Shown here piece by piece: positions 33,602 through 42,054 of a stretch of 64,000 nt of DNA (its first letter is position 1; each line of letters opens with the position of its first letter). The translations under genes were made by a program, and so were the position numbers. This DNA is from Paenibacillus_G sp049942825 (GTDB taxonomy: Bacteria; Bacillota; Bacilli; Paenibacillales; NBRC-103111), in NCBI RefSeq assembly GCF_049942825.1, contig NZ_CP187970.1:5642001-5706000 (forward strand), given 5' to 3'. The notes below the pieces were generated by a model. That model searched no databases and had not been told where the DNA came from. It saw only the letters and a list, made by a program, of their open reading frames with translations.

Positions 33602-33786
33602 TTTTGCTGCGGCCGGGAAAGCGTCCTCGGTTATAGCCTGTCCTCAGGGCCCTCTTCCCTTCCAGATCCCTCCCCCTTCCGCGTCAAGGGAGAATAGGAT
33701 CTGCTTCATCCGTCCGGGAATGGGGTCGTTTTATAAAAAGAAACCGATGGCGGAAACGGCTGCGAGAGAGACGCTCTGAAAGGTAC

Positions 33787-33821
33787 ACAAAAAAACGGCC
33801 TGTGTGCGAACACAGACCGTT
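33787..33821 (-). terminator. Terminator of the 198-aa unknown gene
   Basis: AACGGcCTGTGT (33794-33805) pairs with ACACAGaCCGTT (33810-33821). On the minus strand a T-run (T7) follows the stem. It lies 14 nt after the stop. Confidence 0.85.
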
Positions 33822-33834
33822 CTAAAAATGCCTC

Positions 33835-34431
33835 TTACATTTCAAGCAGTAACATTTCATGCCGCAGCCCCTTCAGCTTTTCTTTGCTTGCCTCCACCTG
33901 TTCGTGATCTTCCGCCTGCAGCGCATCATATAGGGTGGAAAGTTCGTAATCCAGCTCCAGCCGGAGCACCGGAATCCGCTCTTCCGGCCGTCTGGACCGG
34001 AACGCCTGCATCATTTCCTCCACCGTTACCACCGGTTCCTTTTGAAAGAGCACCTTATGTTCCACCCCCGAAATTTCCACCATGCGGATGATCTCTCCGA
34101 ACATGATGTTTTCAATTAAAATTTGACGGTCCTTGAAACGCTTGACGACGGCATGCCCGCGGGTGTCGCCGATCATTTTCTCCATCAGCTCGGCGAGCTT
34201 CTCATCCTTGAAGGAATAGTTGCCTACGATTTTATATCGTTCGCCGATCCGCTGAAATCTCAGCTTCACGAGCTTCCGTCCGGTCCGGATTGAAACAATG
34301 AACTGCTGTTCGCTCTCGTTCCAGTAAAGGGAATACCCTTCCTGGATCAATGTCTTGATGAAGTTACGGATTAGCCGACGGTCAAATCGTAACTCAAGGT
34401 TGCAATACTCCACTTCATGACTCTTACTCAC
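33835..34431 (-). CDS. Conserved-looking protein of unknown function
   Basis: The product has 198 residues, soluble and rich in charged residues. There is no signal peptide, membrane helix or nucleotide-binding motif. An N-terminal alpha/beta part (VEYCNLELRFDRRLIRNFIKTLIQ, EQQFIVSIRTGRKLVKLRF) is followed by a helical part ending in a likely coiled coil (EDHEQVEASKEKLKGLRHEMLLLEM). I do not recognise it. The start is a GTG at 34431 with AGGAGGGG 6-7 nt upstream. It has its own promoter and terminator. Confidence 0.75.
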   Translation of the reverse strand: MSKSHEVEYCNLELRFDRRLIRNFIKTLIQEGYSLYWNESEQQFIVSIRTGRKLVKLRFQRIGERYKIVGNYSFKDEKLAELMEKMIGDTRGHAVVKRFKDRQILIENIMFGEIIRMVEISGVEHKVLFQKEPVVTVEEMMQAFRSRRPEERIPVLRLELDYELSTLYDALQAEDHEQVEASKEKLKGLRHEMLLLEM

Positions 34432-34583
34432 GGCAATCCCCTCCTGGATGATATCGGCAGAATCGGGCTTCGACGAATAGCGCAGCCGCTGCGGCGTCGG
34501 GTGCTGCTCTTGGCGGATCGAGGACTGTGAAAAAGCTGCAACCTCTTCGATTGAATTTTCAGACTATTCAGTTACTTACTCCT

Positions 34584-34612
34584 ATCTTATTATGAATCAT
34601 ATGATTTAGCAA
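34584..34612 (-). promoter_or_regulatory. Promoter of the 198-aa unknown gene with a palindrome in the spacer
   Basis: On the minus strand TTGCTA (34607-34612), 17 bp, TAAGAT (34584-34589). The spacer contains the perfect 12-bp palindrome AATCATATGATT (34595-34606), a likely repressor site. The transcript would have a leader of about 145 nt. Confidence 0.65.
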
Positions 34613-35133
34613 CTTGGATTATTGTCTTTTTTTTAAGTTCCGCGCACCTATTTTTTCGCCCGGCATACACTTACGTAATCGCCCTCATCCTAGGCGGGGC
34701 TTGGCATCGGCTCAGAATGTCCGGTCTCAAAGCCTGGACGGACAAGAAGGCGTCTCACCATCTGAAAGCGGTGTCATGAGTGCGATACAGGACAGCCAGG
34801 GTTGTCCGTATGTCCAGGAAGCCCCTTCTTTACAACGGCTTCATAATTCCGAGGTGCCGTCCCGGTTCATGCCCGCTCCGTTCCATCTGCACGATGTCCG
34901 GCGGCGGCTGTTCCAGCTCCCTAAGCCCGCTGCCGTGCCGTGCCGTGATTGGATATCCCTCCTTTTACGGGGCCCATAACTTTCTCCCGTTCCCCGTACA
35001 CGGATTATATGAGCGGTCCGGGGCCTTTCATGCCCATCACGGCATTCTTTGCAAAAATGACTTCTAGGGCCTGGGTCAATATGTTCCACCTTTTTCCTCA
35101 CATTTTTCCACTTCTCCGTCCTGCAAAATCATT
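34613..35133. other. Non-coding stretch upstream of the amylase gene
   Basis: Short open frames occur here but none has a ribosome site or recognisable product. A small GGACAGCC/GGTTGTCC pair is near 34790. I see nothing else of note. Confidence 0.4.
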
Positions 35134-35139
35134 TATAAT
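35134..35139 (+). promoter_or_regulatory. -10 box of the amylase gene
   Basis: A perfect TATAAT at 35134-35139 without a good -35 at the right distance. It would start transcription near 35146. Confidence 0.5.
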
Positions 35140-35154
35140 CGGTTCCAGGCGCAT

Positions 35155-35168
35155 TGCAAGCGCTATCA
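35155..35168 (+). promoter_or_regulatory. cre-like site at the amylase promoter
   Basis: TGCAAGCGCTATCA matches the cre consensus with one mismatch (C at position 3). It lies 15 bp after the -10, where CcpA represses amyE in Bacillus. Confidence 0.6.
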
Positions 35169-35257
35169 TTCATTTAGGAAGGGAGGCTGGTTCCTACTTT
35201 TCTCCGGTTCATCCGCAAGCAGGTCCTATTCCATTGTACAAAGGAGATGTTGTTTTG

Positions 35258-36814
35258 ATGTCCAAGCACTGGTCCCGGCGTAAAGCCGCAAAGGCTTTTG
35301 TAAGCGCTGCCTTGGTGTTCGCTCTGTGTGCCGCACCCGGCGGAGAAAAAGCCTTTGCCCACCATGACGGCAGCAACGGCGTGATGATGCAGTATTTCGA
35401 ATGGTACCTCCCGAATGACGGGACCTTGTGGAGCCGGCTTCAGACGAATGCGTCCGCCCTTCACAATGCCGGGGTCACGGCCATCTGGATCCCGCCCGCG
35501 TACAAAGGCGGCGGCAGCAACGACGTCGGTTACGGTGTCTATGATATGTACGACCTCGGCGAGTTCAATCAGAAGGGCACCGTGCGCACCAAGTACGGGA
35601 CGAAAGATCAGCTGGTCAGCGCCGTGAATACCCTGCATGCCAATGGAATGCAGGTATATGGGGATGTGGTGCTCAATCACCGGATGAACGCCGACGCCAC
35701 CGAGACCGTAACCGCCGTGGAAGTGGATCCGTCCAACCGCAACAGCGAGGTCTCGGGCGACTACTCCATCACCGCGTGGACCCAGTACAATTTTCCGGGG
35801 AGAGGGAATACCTACTCCTCTTTCAAGTGGAAGTGGTATCACTTCGACGGCGTGGATTACGACCAGTCGCGCAGCGCCAACAAGCTCTTCAAGCTCCGCG
35901 GCACCGGCAAGGGCTTCGACTGGGAGGTCGATACCGAGTACGGCAATTACGACTACCTGATGGGCGCCGACCTCGATTGGGATCACCCGGAAGTCATCAG
36001 TGAAACGCGCACCTGGGGCGATTGGTTCGTGAACACGGCCAAACTGGACGGCGTACGGCTCGATGCCGTGAAGCACATCAAATTCGACCGGATGCGCGAT
36101 TGGCTGAACGGCGTGCGGGCGGACACCGGCAAGAACCTGTTCGCTGTAGGCGAATACTGGAGCTGGGATATCAGCAAGCTGAACAACTATATGTCCAAAA
36201 CGGGCGGCTCCATGTCTCTCTTCGACGTGCCGCTGCACTACAATCTGTATGATGCTTCGAACGGCAGCGGCGGCTATGATATGAGAAACATCCTGAATAA
36301 CACGCTGTTGAAAGGCAATCCGGCGAAAGCCGTTACCTTCGTGGACAACCACGACACCCAGCCGGGGCAGGCGCTTCAATCCACCGTACAGGGCTGGTTC
36401 AAGCCACTCGCCTATGCTCTGATCCTCACCCGCCAGGAAGGGTACCCCTCCTTGTTCTACGGCGATTACTACGGCACGTCCGACGGGAAGATCGCTTCGT
36501 ATAAAACCGTCCTGGACAAGCTGCTCGCAGCCAGAAAGACCTATGCCTACGGCAAGCAGAACGACTATCTCGACCACCAGGACATCATCGGCTGGACCCG
36601 TGAAGGAGATACCGCGCATGCGAATTCCGGCTTGGCCACGCTGATGACCGACGGTCCGGGCGGCAGCAAGCGGATGTATGTCGGCACAGGCAAGGCCGGC
36701 CAGGTGTGGAACGATAAGACCGGCAGCCGGACGGATACCGTGACGATCGACGGCAGCGGCTACGGCACGTTCCCGGTGAACGGCGGCTCCGTGTCCGTAT
36801 GGGCGAAGCAGTAA
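35258..36814 (+). CDS. Secreted alpha-amylase, GH13 liquefying type
   Basis: Endo-acting enzyme that cuts alpha-1,4 bonds in starch outside the cell. The product has 518 residues. The signal peptide is about 1-34 (KAAKAFVSAALVFALCAAP...AFA), and mature DGSNGVMMQYFEWYLPNDG is typical of Bacillus liquefying amylases. The nucleophile Asp is at about 268 (GVRLDAVKH), the acid Glu at about 298 (VGEYWSWD) and the third Asp at about 366 (FVDNHDTQPG). Ca-site NHRMNADATE and the long B domain are present. The start at 35258 follows AAAGGAG at 35242; the frame upstream is open but lacks homology. It is monocistronic, behind a cre-like site. Confidence 0.95.
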   Translation: MSKHWSRRKAAKAFVSAALVFALCAAPGGEKAFAHHDGSNGVMMQYFEWYLPNDGTLWSRLQTNASALHNAGVTAIWIPPAYKGGGSNDVGYGVYDMYDLGEFNQKGTVRTKYGTKDQLVSAVNTLHANGMQVYGDVVLNHRMNADATETVTAVEVDPSNRNSEVSGDYSITAWTQYNFPGRGNTYSSFKWKWYHFDGVDYDQSRSANKLFKLRGTGKGFDWEVDTEYGNYDYLMGADLDWDHPEVISETRTWGDWFVNTAKLDGVRLDAVKHIKFDRMRDWLNGVRADTGKNLFAVGEYWSWDISKLNNYMSKTGGSMSLFDVPLHYNLYDASNGSGGYDMRNILNNTLLKGNPAKAVTFVDNHDTQPGQALQSTVQGWFKPLAYALILTRQEGYPSLFYGDYYGTSDGKIASYKTVLDKLLAARKTYAYGKQNDYLDHQDIIGWTREGDTAHANSGLATLMTDGPGGSKRMYVGTGKAGQVWNDKTGSRTDTVTIDGSGYGTFPVNGGSVSVWAKQ

Positions 36815-36876
36815 GAGGATCTGCCGGGGAGCCCAGCGTGCAGGGTACGCATGTGGCCAGGCGATAGGATCGGGCT

Positions 36877-37075
36877 GGGCGGCGGCAGCGAGCCAGGCGG
36901 CAGCGCGAGCCTGGCGGCAGCGCGAGCCTGGCGGCAGCGAGAGCCTGGCGGCAGCGAGAGCCTGGCGGCAGCGAGAGCCTGGCGGCAGCGAGAGCCAGGC
37001 GGCGGCGAGAGCCAGGCGGCAGCGAGAGCCAGGCGGCGGTGCTAGCTAGGCGGCGGTGCTAGCAAGGCGGCAGCG
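36877..37075. repeat. Tandem array of a 17-bp GC-rich unit
   Basis: About eleven copies of GAGCCTGGCGGCAGCGA or close variants in a row. The frame is open in several phases because 17 is not a multiple of 3, so it is not a coding repeat. It lies between the amylase gene and its terminator. Confidence 0.85.
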
Positions 37076-37098
37076 TCCGTCAGCCTGGTATGCACAGC

Positions 37099-37143
37099 AC
37101 CAAACCAAGGCCGTTCCCGGAGGAACGACCTTGGTTTGGTTTC
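37099..37143 (+). terminator. Terminator downstream of the amylase gene
   Basis: ACCAAACCAAGG then CGTTCC (37099-37117) pairs with GGAACG then CCTTGGTTTGGT (37122-37140), followed by TTC. The U-tract is short but the stem is long. It lies 285 nt after the stop, beyond the 17-bp array. A shorter CCGTTCC/GGAACGG hairpin lies at 37817-37834. Confidence 0.6.
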
Positions 37144-37207
37144 GGCAGACGAACGGACACAATAAAGAGACTCATGTCCAAAATGTACTTCACGCAGCAG
37201 CCAATTC

Positions 37208-37401
37208 CGAAATAAAGGAACTCAGATGCGTTAAATTGTTCATAGAGACGGTTCATTTTGAAATAGAGGAACTGAGGTTCCTTATTTCCAGTATGGAAGC
37301 TGCCTAAGGCAATTTCGGGACCCATAAGATACCTGAGTTCCGCTAATCCTCGGGAAATACCGGGAAATATCCGAATAAGGAATCCTAGTTCCTTTATTGT
37401 C
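37208..37401. repeat. Dispersed palindromic repeat, copy 1
   Basis: Several arms of an AATA-A/G-AGGAACTCAG motif in direct and inverted orientation: AATAAAGGAACTCAGATGCG at 37212, AATAGAGGAACTGAGG at 37262, ACCTGAGTTCCGCTA at 37331 and CTAGTTCCTTTATT at 37385. A related element of the same length is at 54155-54347. There is no open frame, so it looks like a MITE or REP-type element. Confidence 0.65.
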
Positions 37402-37578
37402 GCCTCTTGTTTCATGCGGATCGCAGGCTTGCCTTCCGTTTAGCATCGGTGCGTCAAACTCCTGCTTCAGTACGGGGAAAATTGGACACTCCGCTTCTTC
37501 TGCAAAGCTGGTACGGCACGTTATTTAGTGCTTCGTATCGAACTACTGAGCGCACTACTCACCACTTCTGTGCTTTAC

Positions 37579-37810
37579 TAGACAACCATATCGGCACGCA
37601 TCTCCCTGCTTCATCAGACAACCGTATCCACACGACACTTCTCTAGACAACCATATCAGCGTGCCATTTCCCTGTTTCTCTAGACAACCGTATCGGCACG
37701 ATATTCCCTGCCTCACTAGACAACTATATCAGCACGCCATTTCGTGCTTCTCTTGACAACCGTATTGGCATGATACTTCCCTGCTTCACAGAGAACCATA
37801 TCGGCACGCC
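37579..37810. repeat. Degenerate tandem array, 36-37-bp unit, about seven copies
   Basis: TAGACAACCATATCGGCACG and variants recur at intervals of about 36 bp with no spacers between them. Confidence 0.75.
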
Positions 37811-37952
37811 GACAGGCCGTTCCCAATGGAACGGTCTTCGGCCTGCTTCCCTTTTGCGCAGCGGGGCCATTCCTACTCCGGGATGGGAGGCACCGGTACA
37901 AGCGTCAGCCAAAGAGTTCGATCCGCAGCCTGAGGGTCAGGGCTCAGGTCGA

Positions 37953-38858
37953 TTACGGACTCTCCCTTTTGTCCGCTTCGGAATTCAAGTCCGTGGTTTG
38001 CGTGATGTTGACCGTATAGGTGACATCGTTCGTCTGCGGATTCTTCGTCAGCTTAAGCACTTCACGCATATAGCGGTTGATGACCGTACCTTCCTCGAGG
38101 CGCACCGTTTCAAAATAATAGTATGCGTACTCATCTTCCGCCCCCTGCAGCTTATCGAGGATCACGGGCTTTTTATAGTAATAGTTGTTCCGGTACTGCA
38201 TGGTAAGCGTGGCTTTCACCTGCTCGCGCAGCATCTTCAGCTTCTCGGCATGAATCTCGTCGGTCACGACATACTCGGTGCCCGTGGAGGTCCGCGGAAT
38301 ATACACCTGCTCCGGCGTTTGGCGCCACCGCTGCTCCAGCTCGCTCTGCAGGATGTAGACCTCGTCGGAGTAGCGCTCCTTGGCTTTTTTGAGGCCCGAC
38401 GTGTTGATGCCCATCCGCTTGATGTCCTTCTCGCGGTAATAGAGGCCCGCCATGTAATTGTTCTTGTCGTACGTCTGCAGCACCGGATACTCTGCGCCGA
38501 GGTACTTCAGCTTGAGCGCTTGGGGATTGTCCCAGACGATCGCCTGGTATTCGGGATCCCCCGTTTCTTCCGGCTGTTCCTCGTTAATACGAGAATTGAT
38601 ATAGATCGTGCGGGTATCGCCCTGCCAGTTGATGTTGGCTCCGAGTAGACGGGTGAGCTCCGCCAGCGGCAGATAGCTTTTGTCCTGATACACCAGTGTA
38701 GGCTGGCTGAGCTGAACGGCTTTGCCGTCAAGCACGATATTGAAGTCCGGCCGCAAATACGCCTCCACTTTCTGGAGCACGTCTTCGGCATAGACGCCGG
38801 CTGTGAATGTGCTGGTGAGCGCCAGCCCGGCGGCGGTAAATTGCAGGATGCGTTTCAT
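37953..38858 (-). CDS. Secreted protein with copper-amine-oxidase-N-like (stalk) domain
   Basis: The product has 301 residues. A signal peptide (MKRILQFTAAGLALTSTFTAGVYA) is followed by a segment like the copper amine oxidase N-terminal domain (LDGKAVQLSQPTLVYQDKSYLPLAELTRLLGANINWQG), common in Paenibacillus and clostridial exported proteins as a cell-surface module with no oxidase activity. The remainder is Lys/Glu/Tyr-rich and unassigned. AAAGGA lies 11 nt before the ATG. Confidence 0.82.
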   Translation of the reverse strand: MKRILQFTAAGLALTSTFTAGVYAEDVLQKVEAYLRPDFNIVLDGKAVQLSQPTLVYQDKSYLPLAELTRLLGANINWQGDTRTIYINSRINEEQPEETGDPEYQAIVWDNPQALKLKYLGAEYPVLQTYDKNNYMAGLYYREKDIKRMGINTSGLKKAKERYSDEVYILQSELEQRWRQTPEQVYIPRTSTGTEYVVTDEIHAEKLKMLREQVKATLTMQYRNNYYYKKPVILDKLQGAEDEYAYYYFETVRLEEGTVINRYMREVLKLTKNPQTNDVTYTVNITQTTDLNSEADKRESP

Positions 38859-38941
38859 AAAGCGTTCGGTCCTTTCCGTTTAGTGAACAATCGAATCTAA
38901 AACAATACTTCCGCTCCAAGAATCCAGGATAGCGGATCGCT

Positions 38942-38971
38942 TTTATAGTATGATATCGGTTTTTTCGGCAA
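38942..38971 (-). promoter_or_regulatory. Promoter of the stalk-domain protein gene
   Basis: On the minus strand TTGCCG (38966-38971), 18 bp, TATAAA (38942-38947), about 85 nt before the start codon. Confidence 0.55.
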
Positions 38972-39074
38972 GCTTTGTTGGCTTTTTCTTGTTCTTTATA
39001 CAGAACAACAAGGCGAAGGCAGCCGGACCCGTTCCAAACGTCCTGTACGAAGGGGAAAAATACGGCACAGGACG

Positions 39075-39225
39075 CACTCACTTGACCTTATATAGGGGAA
39101 CATGCGGCACAGGCACAGGAAACACTCGCTCGACCTTATGTAAGAAAAATACCGCATGGGACTCACTCGCTCGACTTTATGTAAGAAAAATACTGCACGG
39201 ACTCACTCGCTCAACCGTATGTAGT
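39075..39225. repeat. Tandem array, 40-48-bp unit, four copies
   Basis: CACTCGCTCGACCTTATGTA recurs at 39075, 39123, 39164 and 39204 with AAGAAAAATAC between some copies. The rest of 38972-39722 has no gene. Confidence 0.7.
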
Positions 39226-39362
39226 TCCGCAAAGGACGCACAGGTCGATCTTCTTGCAATGATTCGACAAGGGGCAGCCATAATCCTGCTCTACTCCTGA
39301 ATTGACAGGATAAGGCAGGGCTTGGGGCATCAAAGGGCCAAGGTCCCGGTTGGCACCAACGC

Positions 39363-39397
39363 AAAAAATCCGCCCGCAGACGCTGCGAGCGGAAAAA
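39363..39397 (-). terminator. Terminator downstream of the lyase operon
   Basis: TCCGC(C)CGCAG-ACG-CTGCG(A)GCGGA at 39369-39393 with T6 on the minus strand (39363-39368). It is 330 nt beyond the stop of the leftward lyase gene, and A-rich on the other side too. Confidence 0.7.
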
Positions 39398-39535
39398 GAA
39401 GCATAGGGCATTGTTAACCGGCTGAACAATCGTGCGAACCGTTAAGCCTGCCTGCTGCAGTCTCAGGCACTGGTTCGTGAGACCTCACCAGTCAGGCGGC
39501 GCATGGGCATTGCTGCGTCGGGTAGTCCTACCGTC

Positions 39536-39705
39536 TCACGAGACATGCCTCATCCATCCTGCGCCATGTCTCATGCTCATACATCACTCATGTGTCATTC
39601 GTATGCCCCATACCTCATCTATTACGTGCCATGTCTCGTGCCTCATACCTCATGCCCCATCCATCATGTGCCAGTCTCATTCGCCTACATCATGCTCATG
39701 CGTCA
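39536..39705. repeat. Low-complexity CTCAT/CCAT-rich stretch
   Basis: Short irregular repeats of CTCATGCC, CATACCTCAT and CCATGTCTCA. No gene and no regular period. Confidence 0.5.
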
Positions 39706-39722
39706 CGCCGGACTGCACCGGC

Positions 39723-42047
39723 TTAATACGCCTTCGGCACTTCAACCCTGCGGGTGATCCCGTTATCGGTAAAATACAGATGTACGCCATGATCCTGATC
39801 ATCCATGAAGTAGGAGACAACCTTCGGCTCCCCATGCTTGACGGGAACCAGCAGCGTAACGATCCGGTGGCTGCGCGCCATGCGGGTCGCCGCCTTCATG
39901 TGCCAATGCGGCGCAAGACCCTCGATCTCGGCCGGATCGACGCCCGGGAACCCGCTCTCGCGGGTCAGCTCCAGGTCCCCGGAGGAGCAGTAAACGAACC
40001 GGCCGTCGAGATCGGCCCGGCTCCCCTGGACGCGGAACCGCTGACCTTCCGGCTTCGGCTCATGCAGTGTCTGCAGCAGCCAGTCGACGCGGGCAGGCTG
40101 GTCGAGATCGACCTGGTCCACGACAACGATATAGGAGTCGTCCATGAAATACAGCTCCCGGATATAACGCTGCAGATACGGTACGTCCGCCTGGTAGGCG
40201 GTTGTCGCATCACAGCGGGAATAGCTGTATCCATTCCGGCGTTCGGCCGCTTCCACGGTGCCCGAGGCCGCCATGTTCTGCACCTTGTCCGTGCCCGCAT
40301 ATTGGCCGAGGCCGTCGATCAGGATGCTGTTCGTCGAGCGGGTCTGCCTCCGCCACTCCCGGTGCATCGTGCTGCCGAAGGCGATGTAATACCCGCTCTC
40401 GATGGCCAGCGGCTCCCCGTAAGCATGGAGCAGAAAGCCGTTCTGGTCCCCGTGGCTGTGCGAGATCGAGCCGTAGGGCGAGCTCTTCGTCAGCAGCATG
40501 ATATGCCGCTGCGGGTCGTCCATATGGCTGTGGAAGGCGACCCAGCCGACGTCGCGGAACCATTTGACCGGCTCGTAGGAGCCATCCTTCGGCGCCGCGG
40601 CTTCCACCTGCGGGTAATCATGACGGTAAGCCATATCGTCGAACCGGAAATCCCACCAGCCGTAGTTATAGAACTTGCCTTCGGCTTCCGTGTCCGTTTC
40701 TTTGACCCGCTCGTAATACCACTGGTACAAGGGGTTCCCCGTCACCCCGGCAAACTGCCGGATGTTGAAGCCGGTTTTCAGCGACACGGGGTCTCCAAGC
40801 GTGGACTGGTCTCCGAAGCTGGCCCGGACCGTGTCCGGTGAGAAGCAGTACAGCGGGAAGTCCCCGGTGCGCGTAAAGAACGGCCGGCGGTAGAAGTCGA
40901 TTCCCAGGTGCTTCCTCAGCAGATTCATCGCTTCGGTGACGAAGGCCATGCCGGTCGTCCAGTACATCGGCCCCTCGGCCCAGCCCCCGTCCGCACCACC
41001 CCAAGGCGTATACAGCCCGGCATAGTACTCCAGCGTGTAGTCCAGCCACTCCCTCACGCGCGGCTCCTCGCCAAGCAGGGCAAGGGAGCAGGGCACAAGG
41101 ACGCTGGAGAGCGACCGGACGGCGTGGCTGTCGAACGGCACCTCGTGGATCTTGGAGCGCTCGATGACGTGGAAGGCCACCTGAGCCGCGCGGGCGGTCA
41201 GCGCTTCGCGCACCTGCTCCCGCTCTTCCACCGTGAGCTCGCCGTGCAGCCAGTCGTAGCCCCAGGCCAGCGCGCCCGCCACCCGGAATGCCGCCTCGTC
41301 ATTGTAATCCCGGGACGTGGTGCCCAGCGGGTCCCAGCCGGCCAGGTGCAGCAGCCAGGCTTTGGCCCGCGCCGTCATCTCCCCGTCCCCGAGCACCGCC
41401 CCCGCAATGGAGAGATGCTTCACCGCGTAAAGCGCCTCCTGGCAGTCCATGTACATCTGCCGCCAGAGCTTCGCTACCCGCTTGTTGCCGGGATACGGCT
41501 GGGGCTCGGCCATAAGTCCGCGCTTCATCCAAGGTTTCACCGAGCGCTCCAGGAAGACGTCCCAGCCGGCGTAGGCTGGATCCTCACCGATCCGGGCCCG
41601 GAACTCCGTAAGCTCATCCGCCTGGAGCCACAGGCGCGGATGGGCTTCGGACGCCTGCGCGTACCGGGCCTCCCGGGACGGCAGCGGTGTCTCCGGCAGA
41701 CCCGCCGGAACGCTGAACCGGCGCACCCGGCTCCAGGCAGTCCGGTCGGCCGTGCTTCCCTCCTGCGCCAGCTCCAGCGCATAGCGCCAATAATACGTTC
41801 CCGGCTGGAGCACTTCGTCCGGCGTATGGAAGTTATAAGGAATACCGCGGATCGTCCGGGTGCTCTGCTCGGGGAAATCTTCCGAGAGGGAAACCTGCAG
41901 CATATACCGGTCATTCTCGGGAAGCGCGGGAATCCAGGTAAAGCGCGGCGGATTCTCCACGAGTATGGTCTCTTCGTCCGGCTGGTACTGCACGGTCAGC
42001 CGGCCGCTGCGGGGTTCATATAAAGGGGTGTGCGTCTCGGTGCTCAT
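39723..42047 (-). CDS. Heparinase II/III-family polysaccharide lyase with N-terminal DUF4962-like region
   Basis: The product has 774 residues and no signal peptide, so it probably acts on imported oligosaccharides. The N-terminal part (about 1-130) is beta-rich (NPPRFTWIPALPENDRYMLQVS). A toroidal alpha domain follows (RLWLQADELTEFRARI, AAFRVAGALAWGYDWL, DSHAVRSLSS). The beta-sandwich has the heparinase II/III block SISHSHGDQNGFLLHAYGE and FGSTMHREWRRQTRSTNS with candidate His/Tyr/Arg catalytic residues. The substrate is probably a uronate-containing polysaccharide; alginate, heparin-like and other glycans cannot be told apart. Confidence 0.88.
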   Translation of the reverse strand: MSTETHTPLYEPRSGRLTVQYQPDEETILVENPPRFTWIPALPENDRYMLQVSLSEDFPEQSTRTIRGIPYNFHTPDEVLQPGTYYWRYALELAQEGSTADRTAWSRVRRFSVPAGLPETPLPSREARYAQASEAHPRLWLQADELTEFRARIGEDPAYAGWDVFLERSVKPWMKRGLMAEPQPYPGNKRVAKLWRQMYMDCQEALYAVKHLSIAGAVLGDGEMTARAKAWLLHLAGWDPLGTTSRDYNDEAAFRVAGALAWGYDWLHGELTVEEREQVREALTARAAQVAFHVIERSKIHEVPFDSHAVRSLSSVLVPCSLALLGEEPRVREWLDYTLEYYAGLYTPWGGADGGWAEGPMYWTTGMAFVTEAMNLLRKHLGIDFYRRPFFTRTGDFPLYCFSPDTVRASFGDQSTLGDPVSLKTGFNIRQFAGVTGNPLYQWYYERVKETDTEAEGKFYNYGWWDFRFDDMAYRHDYPQVEAAAPKDGSYEPVKWFRDVGWVAFHSHMDDPQRHIMLLTKSSPYGSISHSHGDQNGFLLHAYGEPLAIESGYYIAFGSTMHREWRRQTRSTNSILIDGLGQYAGTDKVQNMAASGTVEAAERRNGYSYSRCDATTAYQADVPYLQRYIRELYFMDDSYIVVVDQVDLDQPARVDWLLQTLHEPKPEGQRFRVQGSRADLDGRFVYCSSGDLELTRESGFPGVDPAEIEGLAPHWHMKAATRMARSHRIVTLLVPVKHGEPKVVSYFMDDQDHGVHLYFTDNGITRRVEVPKAY

Positions 42048-42054
42048 GGTAAGC

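Noticed and set aside
34614..34979. 121-codon frame upstream of the amylase gene
   Set aside because: No ribosome site, no family, Pro/Arg-rich random composition.
36851..37045. Repeat peptide frame in the 17-bp array
   Set aside because: A 17-bp unit changes frame every copy, so the open frames are by-products of the repeat.
37579..37810. CRISPR-like array of 36-37-bp units
   Set aside because: Units are contiguous and degenerate, with no unique spacers between them, and no cas gene is near.
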